DNA of 64,000 nt from JBEIHX01 sp040381075 (GCA_040381075.1 JBEIHX010000020.1:1-64000); one strand, 5' to 3'. Positions 27,611 through 36,894 are shown, counted from the first letter of the stretch. The notes: generated from the letters alone by a model not told the origin. Made by a program: numbers and translations.

Positions 27611-29173
27611 ATGGTCAGCGAAATTCCGTTGCGCACAGGCGGGCGCACGAGAGCGAAGCTCGCCGGGGTGAGCCTCCTCGCGCTCGCCACCGGATGCTCA
27701 ACGCTGCCTGAGGCAAAACCAGCTCCGGGATCGCTGCCGGCTGCGTTCTACAACCTGCCCCAGCAGTCGGCCGGCTCCATGCCCGTGGACGCACACACTG
27801 CCGCGTCCGACATGTCAGCCTGGTGGCGCGGTTTCAACGATCCTCTGCTTGACCGTCTCGTGTCTGAGGCCGTCGCCGCCAACATCCCGCTGCGACAGGC
27901 TGTGCTGAGGGTCAAGGAAGCACGCGCCCTGTCGCACCAGACCGTTGCGGCATACGCTCCCATTGTCGCCCTCGGCGCGCGCGGCGAGTACACCGAAGTC
28001 ATCGAAGGCCCTCCGCTTGTCGGCTCCTTCCAGTCCTTCATCACCGGCGGCGGGCAGCGACAGATCGTTCAGGAAGATCGGCAGATGTATGCCGCCGGCG
28101 GTCCCCAGGTGGCGTGGGAGATCCCGCTGTTTCCCCGCCTTGAGGCCGCGGCGGAGGGCGCGCGAAGCACTGCGCGCGCGGCGATGGAGGAGGTGCGCGC
28201 CGCTCAGGTCGCGCTCACCGGCGATATCGCCCAGGCCTATGTGAACCTGCGGTTGGCCCAGAACCGCCGGCAGATCCTGCGTGACGCCGCGGCGGCATCG
28301 TTGGAACTTGCAGCCATTGTCGACCAGAGCGCCGCCGCCGGCATCGCCGCGCCAGCTGACGCCGCTGACGCCCGGCGGCTCGCCGAGAATGTGCGCGCCC
28401 GCATTCCCGACGCGCAGCTTGAGGTGAGCACCTACACCGGCCAGATCGCCTTGCTGCGCGGTCTCGCGCCGGGGGCGGATCCGATCACCGCGACCCTGGT
28501 TGCGCCGCAGGGCGCGCTCGTGCGGATGCCCACCCTGCGGGTCGCAGCCATGCCCGCCGCACCGGCCGACCTGCTCAGGTTGCGCCCGGACATCATGCAG
28601 GCCGAAGCGCGGGTGGGCGTTGCAGCCGCCGATCTTGGCGTCGCGCGCGTCGATCTTCTGCCGCAGCTGCGTCTGACTGGCGGCATCAATGTCGCCGACA
28701 ACGTGCTCGGCTCGGCGCTGCCCGAACGCGCGGTCCAGCTGGGTCTGACGCCGCAGGTCAGCATTCCGCTGATCGGCTGGGGGCAGCGCCTGGCCGCCGT
28801 GCGGGCGCGCGATTCCCGGTTCGATCAGGCGCTGCTGCAGTATCAGGAGGTGGTCAATCGCGGCGTGGCGGAAGCCCAGGGCAATCTGACGGCGCTCGCC
28901 CAGGCGGACGTGCGCCTTCAGGCGGCGCGTGCTGCAGAAGACGCCGCCGTGCGCCAGAACGAGGGCGCGCGCGCCTTGTGGTCGTCCGGGATCTCGAGCC
29001 TTGCAGATCGGCTCAGATCCGATCAGCAATTGCTGGACGCGCGCCTCGCCCGCATTGAGGCCGAAGCAATTCAGGCGCGCGCCGCCATCGGCGTCTATCG
29101 GGCCTTCGGCGGCGGTGCGCCAGATCTCGGCGCAGTCCAGGCGGCTGAACGGGAAATCCCGCCGCGCGGCTGA
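27611..29173 (+). CDS. NodT-family RND outer-membrane factor lipoprotein
   Basis: A 520-aa TolC-like outer-membrane channel that completes the tripartite pump. The signal ends in a lipobox LALATGC with acylated Cys29. SAWWRGFNDPLLDRLV, the repeated helical-barrel halves (AALTGDIAQAYVNLRLAQ and related segments), and LLRLRPDIMQAEARVGVAAADLGVARVDLLPQLRLTGG are diagnostic for NodT/OprM. The ATG at 27611 follows GGGAGAG; the frame to 27572 (GTG) is less plausible. It is divergent from the tetR-MFP-RND operon with the putative operator between. Confidence 0.94.
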   Translation: MVSEIPLRTGGRTRAKLAGVSLLALATGCSTLPEAKPAPGSLPAAFYNLPQQSAGSMPVDAHTAASDMSAWWRGFNDPLLDRLVSEAVAANIPLRQAVLRVKEARALSHQTVAAYAPIVALGARGEYTEVIEGPPLVGSFQSFITGGGQRQIVQEDRQMYAAGGPQVAWEIPLFPRLEAAAEGARSTARAAMEEVRAAQVALTGDIAQAYVNLRLAQNRRQILRDAAAASLELAAIVDQSAAAGIAAPADAADARRLAENVRARIPDAQLEVSTYTGQIALLRGLAPGADPITATLVAPQGALVRMPTLRVAAMPAAPADLLRLRPDIMQAEARVGVAAADLGVARVDLLPQLRLTGGINVADNVLGSALPERAVQLGLTPQVSIPLIGWGQRLAAVRARDSRFDQALLQYQEVVNRGVAEAQGNLTALAQADVRLQAARAAEDAAVRQNEGARALWSSGISSLADRLRSDQQLLDARLARIEAEAIQARAAIGVYRAFGGGAPDLGAVQAAEREIPPRG

Positions 29174-29362
29174 CCGCGCCAACCGCACGTCAACGCCTCG
29201 CCGCCGAATCGGCTCTCCGGTGATCACACGATGGACTGGGAGGTGTGGGCCCCGCCCAGGGGAGGACCAGAGCAGCCCACACTGGCGCACCCACTCTTTG
29301 TGCTGGCGCAGGCGTGGCCGTCACGCCCGGTTCGCGCGGAAACCCAGCCAGCTGCGACATGC

Positions 29363-29392
29363 AAAAGGGCCGCTCCAGCCGGCGCGGCCCTT
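29363..29392 (-). terminator. intrinsic terminator of the TorF porin gene
   Basis: AAGGGCCGC (29365-29373) pairs perfectly with GCGGCCCTT (29384-29392). Read on the minus strand, the stem is followed by TTTT, about 35 bp beyond the porin stop codon. The plus strand has no T-tract here, so it serves the minus-strand porin gene. Confidence 0.8.
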
Positions 29393-29424
29393 CGCAGAAA
29401 AAGCCGGTATATCGGCGGGCGTGG

Positions 29425-30156
29425 TTATTCGCCGCGCGGGTAGATCGGCACCGTGAGCTTCAACAGGCCAACCACCTTGCCGTCGGCAAGCGCGTTCGCA
29501 TCGATGTCTGTGTCGTGGTAGCGCAGATCGAGCGAGAACACGTCAAGGGCAGCCGTCATGCCCACGTTCCAGGTCGTGTAATTATCAAAACCGAAGGCTG
29601 CGTTGTCCTCTACAGTCTGATAGCCGACCGCGCCCGATCCCGCAACGGTGAGGCCATTGCTGTACTCAGCAAGTTGTGTCGACGCATTCACCTCGGCGTA
29701 GACGGCCGTGCCGGAATTCAGCGTGAACTCCGGTGACAGCATCAGCTTGCCGCCGAATGAATAACCATTGTCGAAACTGTGGGTGAAACCCGCCAGCGCT
29801 TCCCAATAGGGCAGATCATCGGCAATGGCGTCATTGCCGTCATAGCCGTAATAGATGACGCCGAGGTTGAACGTGGTGTCGCCGACTGACGGGGTAACGC
29901 CCGCATAGAAATCGTACTCGATGGTCGAGTCGGATCCGAAATCAATCGAAGACAGCCAGGTGCCCGCGTAGAAAATGCCACTGGTGACGTCGACGCCGCC
30001 CTGGAACGACCCGTTGTCGGGCTTCTGGGAGATGCCGCGATAGATGTAGTCGTTGGTGTAGCCGATATTGGCGGTCACTGACGTTTCCGCCTGTGCCACG
30101 CCGCAGGCCGCGCCGGCGAGCAGGGTTGTGGTCAGGAGTTTGAGGCTGGTACGCAT
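29425..30156 (-). CDS. TorF-family putative porin (TIGR02001 type)
   Basis: A 243-aa outer-membrane beta-barrel. The signal peptide ends GVAQA. The mature protein starts ETSVTANIGYTNDYIYRGISQ, the signature of the TorF/TIGR02001 family (Y.YRG.SQ), and continues in amphipathic strands to the end (VVGLLKLTVPIYPRGE). The start at 30156 has GAGGGG 9 nt upstream; the longer frame to 30201 adds a charged leader with no signal logic. It is a single gene with its own terminator. Family members are often induced by nutrient limitation, but nothing here shows that directly. Confidence 0.88.
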   Translation of the reverse strand: MRTSLKLLTTTLLAGAACGVAQAETSVTANIGYTNDYIYRGISQKPDNGSFQGGVDVTSGIFYAGTWLSSIDFGSDSTIEYDFYAGVTPSVGDTTFNLGVIYYGYDGNDAIADDLPYWEALAGFTHSFDNGYSFGGKLMLSPEFTLNSGTAVYAEVNASTQLAEYSNGLTVAGSGAVGYQTVEDNAAFGFDNYTTWNVGMTAALDVFSLDLRYHDTDIDANALADGKVVGLLKLTVPIYPRGE

Positions 30157-30459
30157 TAGGATCCCCTCTTGTAAATCGCTTCGGGCGACATTCTCGTTCA
30201 TCCGGCAGCAGAGCGCTCTCGCCAGAACCAGGTATGCCGGGCGGCCCCCGCCGCTCAGAATCCCTCATTCACACAAGGCGCCTGACGGACGCGATATTGG
30301 CCCAACTTTTCCGCGATCACGACACATCACCGTGCTCGCTATCGCTGGATCTCTCATAAAGCGTAAATAAGGGTAAACCACGGGCTTCATCCGGCATCGG
30401 CGCCCACTTTGTGTGCGTTATCGACCGCATGTGGCAAAAATGCACCAGGGCGCAGGACC
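30157..30459. other. 303-bp promoter region of the porin gene
   Basis: No gene is seen. The region is more AT-rich than its surroundings, especially 30340-30385 (CATAAAGCGTAAATAAGGGTAAACC). It must contain the porin promoter on the minus strand, but I cannot place -35 and -10 boxes with confidence. Confidence 0.5.
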
Positions 30460-31263
30460 TCACCGAGCCGTGAGAGGTGCGAATCCGAGGTGCAGTCCAG
30501 CGTCCACAATCAACGTCTCACCGGTGATATGGCGCGACATCGGGCCGGCGAAGAACACCGCCGCATCGGCAATGTCCTCGGGCGTGGATGCGGCCTTCAG
30601 AGGTACGGTGGCGGCCACATTGTCGCGCACGCGCGCCGCGGTCTGGGCGCCATAGGCGTCGACGAACCAGCGCGTATCGATGAACCCCGGGCACAGTGCG
30701 TTGACGCGGATCTTGGGCGCGAGTGCGCGCGCCAGGCTCAGCGTCATGGTGTTGAGCGCGCCCTTTGTCGCCGCGTAGGCGACCGATGAGCCGATCCCGG
30801 TCACGCCCGCGATCGACGACACGTTCACCACTGAGGCCGCAAGGCCGCTGGCGGCATGGGCGGCCTCCAGAAGCGGCCGGCAGGCCCGCACCATCTGGAA
30901 GGCGGACACCACGTTCACACGATAAAGACGCAGGAAGTCCTCGTCCGAAAGGCCATCAAGATCGCCATGGTTGGGCACGTGCTTCGTCTGCCCCACATTG
31001 TTGATCAGCATGTCCAGCCGACCCCAGGGAGCAGCAGCCTCAGCCAGCATCCGGCAGGCCGCGTCTGACCCCACGTCCGCCTGCACCACAATCACCTCTG
31101 CCCCGGTTGCGCGGATCGCGTCCGCGGTGGCCTCCGCCTCCGCAGCGCTGCGCGAGTAATTTATCACGATATTGGCCCCGGCCTCGGCAAGCTTGATCGC
31201 CGTGGCTGCGCCAAGCCCTGTCGCTGAACCGGTCACCAGCGCGGTCTTTCCGCTGAGATCCAT
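30460..31263 (-). CDS. short-chain dehydrogenase/reductase, FabG-like
   Basis: A 267-aa classical SDR using NAD(P)H. It has the cofactor motif TGSATGLG at about 11-18, the NNVG motif (LDMLINNVGQTK), catalytic Ser in VVNVSSIAGVTG, the YAATK motif (Tyr and Lys), and the family C-terminus (ITGETLIVDAG). The ribosome site GGAGGA directly precedes ATG 31263. No operon partner is evident. The substrate is not predictable. Confidence 0.9.
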   Translation of the reverse strand: MDLSGKTALVTGSATGLGAATAIKLAEAGANIVINYSRSAAEAEATADAIRATGAEVIVVQADVGSDAACRMLAEAAAPWGRLDMLINNVGQTKHVPNHGDLDGLSDEDFLRLYRVNVVSAFQMVRACRPLLEAAHAASGLAASVVNVSSIAGVTGIGSSVAYAATKGALNTMTLSLARALAPKIRVNALCPGFIDTRWFVDAYGAQTAARVRDNVAATVPLKAASTPEDIADAAVFFAGPMSRHITGETLIVDAGLHLGFAPLTAR

Positions 31264-31527
31264 GGGGTCCTCCTGCTTTGCAGAGGCCGGAATGACTGTG
31301 CGGACAGGAAAAGTCGAGAGGCGCGACGCGTGCAGGCAGGCACCAGGCAGGCATCAGGCCGGCGTCCCGGCCAGACCGCCGCCGCGCCCGCAGTCGCTGA
31401 TCGGTTCTCAAGATGCGACGACTGCAGCGAGGCGGCAGGGCCGGGGCGTCGTTCCTTCCCCAGCGCCCTGCGCAGCGCCGCACCCTGAGGCTCGTGTTGC
31501 GCAGCGCTTGCTGCTACCCCCGCGGTC

Positions 31528-32817
31528 ATGACCTCACAGACTGGTTTCGCCTGTCCGCCCGTCGCCATCATCGGCGGCGGTCCGGCGGGTCTGATCGCCG
31601 CCGAACGTCTTGCTGGCGAAGGGCGGCGCGTCGTCCTTTTCGAACGCATGCCCGCGCCGGGGCGCAAGTTCCTGCTTGCCGGGCGCGGCGGACTGAACCT
31701 GACCCACACGGAACCAGCGCGCGATTTTCTGGCGCGCTACCGGGCGGGCGCGCCGGCGCTGGAGCCGGCCATCCGGGCCTTCTCGCCGGTCCGGCTGCGG
31801 CAGTGGGCGCACGATCTCGGGCAGGACACCTTTGTGGGCACCTCGGGGCGGGTGTTTCCGCGGGCCATGAAGGCGAGCCCATTGCTGCGCGCCTGGCTGG
31901 CACGCCTCAACGCACTGGGCGTTGACATCCGAACGCGCCATCTTTGGCGCGGCTGGGACGCCGACGGGCGTCTCGTTTTCGATTCTCCGCACGGCGCGCA
32001 GACGATCAAGGCCGAAGCGACCATCCTGGCGCTGGGCGGCGCCTCGTGGCCGCGGCTCGGCTCAGACGGCGCATGGACGGACATTCTGGCTGCGCGCGGC
32101 GTCGCGATCACGCCGCTGCGCCCGGCAAATTGCGGTTTCGAAATCGCGTGGAGCGCTGCGCTTCTCGACAGGCACGCCGGCGCTCCGCTGAAGCCGCTTG
32201 CAGTGTCTTTCCGGTCGGCCACCTGCCGCGGCGAAGCCGTCATCACCAGAACGGGTCTGGAGGGCGGGGTCATCTACGCCCTGTCCGGGCCTGTGCGTGA
32301 TGCGGTCATGGCCGGGGGACCGGCTGAGATCACCCTGGACCTCAAGCCCGATATGCCGCTTCACGAGGTTGAAGGCCGGCTTGTACGCTCTGCCCGAAAG
32401 GACACGCTGACCAATCGCCTGCGCAAAGCTCTCGGGCTGTCGCCTGCGGCGGTGTCCCTGTTGCGCGAGGCCGGTCGCCTGCCTGAGCCTGCGCCGCTTC
32501 TGGCGAGACGGGTGAAATCGTGTCGCCTCACCGTCACCGCCGCACGCCCGATCGATCGGGCTATTTCATCCGCAGGCGGTGTGGCGCTGCCGGCGCTCAC
32601 CGCCGATTTCATGATCAGGGATCTGCCAGGCGTCTTTGTCGCTGGCGAGATGATCGATTGGGAGGCCCCCACCGGCGGCTACCTGCTCCAGGCCTGTTTC
32701 GCCACCGGCGTCGCCGCCGCAGCCGGCGCTGCGGCGTTCCTCAGGCGTGATCATCCGGCGTCATCGCCAGACGATAGGAGCCATAGCCCGGTTGCTCGAT
32801 CGCCAGACGGTCCATGA
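31528..32817 (+). CDS. TIGR03862/HI0933-type FAD-dependent flavoprotein
   Basis: A 429-aa NAD(P)/FAD oxidoreductase of the BaiN/HI0933 superfamily. FAD-binding motifs are VAIIGGGPAGLIAAERL and RMPAPGRKFLLAGRGGLNLTH. The middle region has LALGGASWPRLGSDG. The C-terminus has GVFVAGEMIDWEAPTGGYLLQACFATG. The last 25 or so residues after AAAFLR are a low-complexity tail (SSPDDRSHSPVARSPDGP) that runs through the antisense strand of the neighbouring DUF6285 gene, overlapping it by 77 bp. This suggests loss of the ancestral stop codon. The physiological reaction is unknown. Confidence 0.88.
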   Translation: MTSQTGFACPPVAIIGGGPAGLIAAERLAGEGRRVVLFERMPAPGRKFLLAGRGGLNLTHTEPARDFLARYRAGAPALEPAIRAFSPVRLRQWAHDLGQDTFVGTSGRVFPRAMKASPLLRAWLARLNALGVDIRTRHLWRGWDADGRLVFDSPHGAQTIKAEATILALGGASWPRLGSDGAWTDILAARGVAITPLRPANCGFEIAWSAALLDRHAGAPLKPLAVSFRSATCRGEAVITRTGLEGGVIYALSGPVRDAVMAGGPAEITLDLKPDMPLHEVEGRLVRSARKDTLTNRLRKALGLSPAAVSLLREAGRLPEPAPLLARRVKSCRLTVTAARPIDRAISSAGGVALPALTADFMIRDLPGVFVAGEMIDWEAPTGGYLLQACFATGVAAAAGAAAFLRRDHPASSPDDRSHSPVARSPDGP

Positions 32818-33139
32818 CGCTGGCCTTGAGGTGTTCAAGGAGGCCCGGCGTCTCAAGGCCGATTGCGCCCGCCTGGATGCGCGCGCACAGCTCGCGGTTG
32901 AGCATGTCGACACCGTCGTGACGGCCCAGGAGCGACGCGAGCCGGTCGGCGGCGCGCGCGTCCGCCTGGGGGGCGAGGCGCAGTTCGCGCTCCACGATCC
33001 GCAAGGCGTTCACCGCCACGCGTGCATGAAAGGCGGCATGACCCGACAGTTGCGGCGCCGCCACCGTCTCGATGAACCGAGCCACCGCATCGATCAGTTC
33101 GTCCGCGCGAGGCGAAGCAAGGCTTGATGGGCCGGTCAC
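32741..33139 (-). CDS. DUF6285-domain protein
   Basis: A 132-aa protein whose pattern (RADELIDAVARFIE, then FHARVAVNALRIVERELRL, then LNRELCARIQAG, then VMDRLAIEQPGY) I recognise as DUF6285. This small protein is habitually encoded next to an APH-type phosphotransferase and acyl-CoA dehydrogenases, as seen here in part. The start codon overlaps the phosphotransferase stop (ATGA). Its 3' end overlaps the convergent flavoprotein by 77 bp. The function is unknown; a role in acyl-CoA or phosphorylated-acyl metabolism is only inferred from context. Confidence 0.82.
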   Translation of the reverse strand: MTGPSSLASPRADELIDAVARFIETVAAPQLSGHAAFHARVAVNALRIVERELRLAPQADARAADRLASLLGRHDGVDMLNRELCARIQAGAIGLETPGLLEHLKASVMDRLAIEQPGYGSYRLAMTPDDHA

Positions 33140-34122
33140 AGGCGGCCCTCCATCATCAGCACAAGGTCCATCTCTGTCTCCGAGGCCCGGCGGCCGATTG
33201 CGGCGCGCTCCACAGAGGGATCAGCGCCGCTGTGAAAGGCGCGATACATGATGAGGCACATGATCCCCCACTTCAGGGCGCCAAGCATGGTCCAGTATCG
33301 TACATCCTGCGCATCAACGCCGCGTCCGCCGGCTTCGCGGTAGCCTTGCAGCAGATCCTCCACTGCACCGAATCCGCCGACCGGATGGGCGACCTCGCCG
33401 AACCGCCAGGACGGGGTGCAGATCCATCCAAGGTCCTCCGCCGGATCGCCAAGATGGGCGATCTCCCAATCAAGCGCCGCGCGAACGCCATCCGGGCCGA
33501 TCATCAGGTTGCCGTTGCGAAAGTCGCCGTGCACCAGCACCGCCGGCCGGTCCTTCGGAGCGCGCTCGCGCAGCAGGCGCAACGCAAGCTCGAAGGTCGG
33601 GCGCGGATCGTCAAAACTGCGGTAGATTTCCTCATACTGATCCAGCTGCGCGCGTGCGTCTGCGACAGCGAGTGGCGGCAGATCAGCGGTTCGCACCGCA
33701 TGAATGCGTGCGAGCAGGGCGCCGCATTGATAGGCGAGCCTGGGACGGACCGCAGCGAATTCCGGATCGCGCAGGATCTTGCGCGCGATTGTCTCGCCGG
33801 CGATGCGACGCATGACATAGGCCGCCCCGAGCCCGTCACCGGGCGCGCACACGTAGATGATCTCAGGCGCAGCCGCCCCGGCAGCGCGCGCCGCCCGGAT
33901 GACCAAGGCCTCATTGGCGAGCCCGAGCGTGTGTCGTGAGCCCTCAACCTGCACTCCGCCGGGGGCGCGGCGCAGAATGTATCCCTCGCCGCCAGCATCA
34001 AACGACCAGGTCTCCTGGCTCGCACCGCCCGACAGACGACGCAGGGCGACAACCGGGCCGGGAGGCGTGAAGCCGTCAGCGATTCGCTGCAGGGCGTCGT
34101 GGAAGGTCGGCGGCTGCGTCAT
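33136..34122 (-). CDS. APH-family phosphotransferase (ACAD10/11 kinase-like)
   Basis: A 328-aa aminoglycoside-phosphotransferase-fold kinase of the group related to the N-terminal domain of ACAD10/11, which phosphorylates hydroxylated acyl substrates. Visible motifs are RLSGGASQETWSF (nucleotide loop), YILRRAPGG (Lys replaced by Arg in this group), the catalytic VLVHGDFRNGNLMI, and DWEIAHLGDPAEDLGW (metal). The start at 34122 is preferred because GTGGAGACG precedes it; ATG 34161 lacks a ribosome site and would leave only 9 bp to the divergent DUF502 gene. It is coupled to the DUF6285 gene. Confidence 0.88.
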   Translation of the reverse strand: MTQPPTFHDALQRIADGFTPPGPVVALRRLSGGASQETWSFDAGGEGYILRRAPGGVQVEGSRHTLGLANEALVIRAARAAGAAAPEIIYVCAPGDGLGAAYVMRRIAGETIARKILRDPEFAAVRPRLAYQCGALLARIHAVRTADLPPLAVADARAQLDQYEEIYRSFDDPRPTFELALRLLRERAPKDRPAVLVHGDFRNGNLMIGPDGVRAALDWEIAHLGDPAEDLGWICTPSWRFGEVAHPVGGFGAVEDLLQGYREAGGRGVDAQDVRYWTMLGALKWGIMCLIMYRAFHSGADPSVERAAIGRRASETEMDLVLMMEGRL

Positions 34123-34170
34123 CGTCTCCACATGCGCATAGGTGCGAAGCAGTTCTATCATGGCGGTGTC

Positions 34171-34890
34171 ATGAACGCTTCGGAACCCCTCCCGTTGGGT
34201 CAAGAAACCCCGCCCCCGGCGTCGGCGTGGGCCCGCCTGTCCGGCTGGTTCTTCACCGGTCTGGCCATCGCTGCGCCGATCGGCATCACGCTCTGGATTG
34301 TCTGGACTTTCGTCAGTTTCCTTGACGGGGTCGTGATCGGCCTGTTGCCCAACGGGGCTGCGATCCGCGCCGCGATGCCATTCGGCCTGCCAGGCGCTGG
34401 CATCGCGATCGGCCTCGTGGTGCTCACCGTTCTGGGCGCAATCGCAGCCAACATCATCGGGCGCAACTTCCTCGGCTTTGCCGAACGCCTGCTTGAGAGC
34501 ATCCCTTTCGTGCGCTCCATCTACAGCGCCCTCAAACAGATCTTCGACGCATTCTTCAACAAGGCCAGTTCCACAACCTTCCGCGGCGTGGTGCTGGTCG
34601 AGTACCCGCGTCCCGGCGCCTGGTCTGTCGGGTTTCTGACCGGCGACGCCCGCGGTGAAATCGCCCGGGCGACGGGCGAGAACCATGTCGGCGTTTTTGT
34701 CCCGACCTCGCCCAACCCGGCCACTGGCTTCGTTGTCTTTGCTCACCGTGACGCCGTTCGCCCACTGGACATGACCGTGGAGGAGGGCGCCCGGGTGATC
34801 TTTTCGGCAGGCCTCTTGATCCCGGAAGGCGGCGCCAGGGCTAAGGCAGGCGCCCCAGGGCCTGACCGGGCTGGGCCGCCGACACTGTAG
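34171..34890 (+). CDS. DUF502-family membrane protein
   Basis: A 239-aa inner-membrane protein with two transmembrane helices (FFTGLAIAAPIGITLWIVWTF and GIAIGLVVLTVLGAIAANIIG), then the family signature ERLLESIPFVRSIYSALKQIFDAFF and a soluble domain (VVLVEYPRPGAWSVGFLTG, then VFVPTSPNPATGF). I know the family as DUF502, widespread in bacteria and plants, with no settled function in bacteria. The C-terminal tail is Ala/Gly/Pro-rich. The start is 48 bp from the divergent phosphotransferase start, so the two promoters overlap. Confidence 0.9.
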   Translation: MNASEPLPLGQETPPPASAWARLSGWFFTGLAIAAPIGITLWIVWTFVSFLDGVVIGLLPNGAAIRAAMPFGLPGAGIAIGLVVLTVLGAIAANIIGRNFLGFAERLLESIPFVRSIYSALKQIFDAFFNKASSTTFRGVVLVEYPRPGAWSVGFLTGDARGEIARATGENHVGVFVPTSPNPATGFVVFAHRDAVRPLDMTVEEGARVIFSAGLLIPEGGARAKAGAPGPDRAGPPTL

Positions 34891-34998
34891 CCCGCCCGCT
34901 ACGCGCTGTGATAGACGAAGCCCGGCGAGGGCTCGGCGCGCACAGGACCTGTCGCGCCCGGCGCGCGTCGCGCGGATCGCATCGCGGGGAAACCGGGC

Positions 34999-36345
34999 AT
35001 GGACGCCAATCAGTCTGGAGAGACCTTCCACATGAAAGGCAACTTCGCCCCGGTGGGCGCGGAGGTTGAGGCGATTGACCTCGCCGTGGACGGCGCCATC
35101 CCTGCGGAACTTGACGGTCTTTACGTGCGCAACGGCCCCAATCCGAAATCCGGCGACCCGGGTCATTGGTTCTTCGGCGATGGCATGCTGAATGGCGTGC
35201 GCCTGAAGGCCGGCCGGGCGCTCTGGTTTCGCAATCGCTGGGTGCGCACCAAGGTGTTCGACGGCGCCAACCACCTGGCGCCGGAGAACATTCTCGACTG
35301 CACAGTCTCAAGCGCGAACACCAACATCATCCAGCACGCCGGTCGCCTGTTCGCCCTGGAAGAGGGCGCCTTCCCCACCCAGGTTCAGGCGGATCTATCA
35401 ACGGTCGGTCCCTACGATTTCAATGGCCGGCTTACCACCTCGTTCACCGCCCATCCCAAGATCTGCCCGGAAACCGGCGAGATGCATGGGTTCGGCTACG
35501 GCTTCGCACCGCCATTTCTGACATATCATCATATCGACGCATCCGGCGCTCTTGTCCGTTCACTGGAGATCCCTGTCTCTGGCCCAACGATGCACCATGA
35601 CTTCGTGATGACCCGGCGTCATGTGATCTTCATGGATCTGCCAGTCGTCTTTGATGTGATGATCGCGATCAAGGGCGGCATGCCATTTCGCTGGTCCGAC
35701 GACTATGGCGCGCGCCTCCTGATCCTGCCACGCGGCGGCGGGATTGAGGAGTTGCGCACCGTCACAGTGGCGCCGTGCTACGTCTTCCACCCCGCCAACG
35801 CCTATGAGGAGGCTGACGGCACGTTGGTGATTGACACCGTTCGCTATCCCGAACTCTGGCGCCACCGCAGCCGGTTCGCCGCCGAGGACGCAGCCCACCT
35901 GCACAGGTGGCGCATCCCGCCAGGCGCCGACAGAGCGCAGGAGGAACAGCTGTCGGATCGACTGGTCGAGTTTCCGCGCATCAACGAACGGCGCGCCGGA
36001 CTCGCAGCGCGCTACACGTACATGGCGGCAATGAGTCCGGGACAGCCAAAGCTCGGTTTCAGCCGAGTCGCCAAGCATGACGCCCTTACCGGCGAGCTCG
36101 AGGAACACGAGTTCGGCCCGGGGCGACTCGTCAGCGAATTCACGTTCGTGCCGGCCGGTTCCGGCGAAGACCATGGCTACCTGATGGGCTTCGTTTTCGA
36201 CGCCGCGACCGAGCGATCCGACCTCGTCCTTCTCGACGCGCAAAACCCGTCGGCCGCCGCGATCGCGCGGGTGCGCCTGCCCCAGCGCGTGCCACAGGGC
36301 TTTCATGGCTGTTTCGTCCCGGCCAATGCGGTTGGCATGGCGTGA
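34999..36345 (+). CDS. carotenoid cleavage oxygenase (RPE65 family)
   Basis: A 448-aa non-heme iron dioxygenase that cleaves carotenoids, apocarotenoids or stilbene-like olefins. It has the family opener LYVRNGPNPKSGDPGHWFFGDGML. The four iron-ligand histidines are H152 (TAHPK), H200 (TMHHDF), H264 (VFHPANAYEE) and H436 (GFHGCF). The seven-bladed propeller length fits. No carotenoid biosynthesis gene is in the window, so the substrate is open. The stop codon overlaps the GTG start of the RusA-like gene (GTGA). Confidence 0.93.
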   Translation: MDANQSGETFHMKGNFAPVGAEVEAIDLAVDGAIPAELDGLYVRNGPNPKSGDPGHWFFGDGMLNGVRLKAGRALWFRNRWVRTKVFDGANHLAPENILDCTVSSANTNIIQHAGRLFALEEGAFPTQVQADLSTVGPYDFNGRLTTSFTAHPKICPETGEMHGFGYGFAPPFLTYHHIDASGALVRSLEIPVSGPTMHHDFVMTRRHVIFMDLPVVFDVMIAIKGGMPFRWSDDYGARLLILPRGGGIEELRTVTVAPCYVFHPANAYEEADGTLVIDTVRYPELWRHRSRFAAEDAAHLHRWRIPPGADRAQEEQLSDRLVEFPRINERRAGLAARYTYMAAMSPGQPKLGFSRVAKHDALTGELEEHEFGPGRLVSEFTFVPAGSGEDHGYLMGFVFDAATERSDLVLLDAQNPSAAAIARVRLPQRVPQGFHGCFVPANAVGMA

Positions 36346-36737
36346 GCGATGGCGAACCGGCTGCATGGGTGCGCCACGGGAAAGTGCGCGCCCGACTGAA
36401 TGGCGGTGGGCTCGACCTGGAGATTGAAGGCGTCACGACCCAGGCGAAATACTACAAACCACTGGTGCGTGAGTTTTTCCGAAAACACATGACGCGGATC
36501 CGTCCAGCCTGGGGAGACTTTCAGGTCAGCATCCGGATGGAGTTCATTGGCGAAGCGCCGCTCCTCGACCTCGACAACCTGGCCAAGGCGCTGCTGGATT
36601 CCGTGAATGGCGTCGCATTTCATGACGACAGTCAGGTTGCACGACTGTGCGTTGAGCGCGCGCCCGGCGAACGTGACCGCATCAGTCTGCGCGCCGAACC
36701 CATTGCTCCGGCGCAGCTTCTCTCAGATCCCGCGTGA
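36342..36737 (+). CDS. RusA-like Holliday-junction resolvase
   Basis: A 131-aa protein with the RusA-family core LLDLDNLAKALLDSVNGVAFHDDSQVARL. It contains the catalytic Asp cluster (D.D..., then DD) and the Lys of the DN..K motif. RusA cuts Holliday junctions and is usually phage-borne. Here it is a chromosomal gene whose GTG start lies inside the stop codon of the carotenoid oxygenase gene (GTGA overlap). The first 45 residues are less conserved. No other phage genes are nearby. Nuclease activity is inferred from the motif only. Confidence 0.82.
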   Translation: MSDGEPAAWVRHGKVRARLNGGGLDLEIEGVTTQAKYYKPLVREFFRKHMTRIRPAWGDFQVSIRMEFIGEAPLLDLDNLAKALLDSVNGVAFHDDSQVARLCVERAPGERDRISLRAEPIAPAQLLSDPA

Positions 36738-36894
36738 CCGATCCGCGCGACAGGCCGCCGGACGCTCCCCGCGCCAGGCGCAGCTGAACCTGCCGGTCAG
36801 ACGCCCGCGTCACGCCGCGAAACCGAAGAGGCAGGTCCAAAGCATGGTTCTCACGGCGGTGGCGCATCAGAGAACGGGGCGAGGGTCGCCGCGT

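Noticed and set aside
27815..29290. A 491-aa open frame on the minus strand opposite the NodT-type lipoprotein gene
   Set aside because: It is an antisense shadow of a well-supported gene in GC-rich DNA. It is Arg/Gly/His-rich, without domain motifs or ribosome site.
34123..35274. Long upstream extension of the phosphotransferase frame (712 aa in total)
   Set aside because: It runs antisense through the DUF502 and carotenoid oxygenase genes and has no family similarity. The kinase starts at 34122 behind GGAG.
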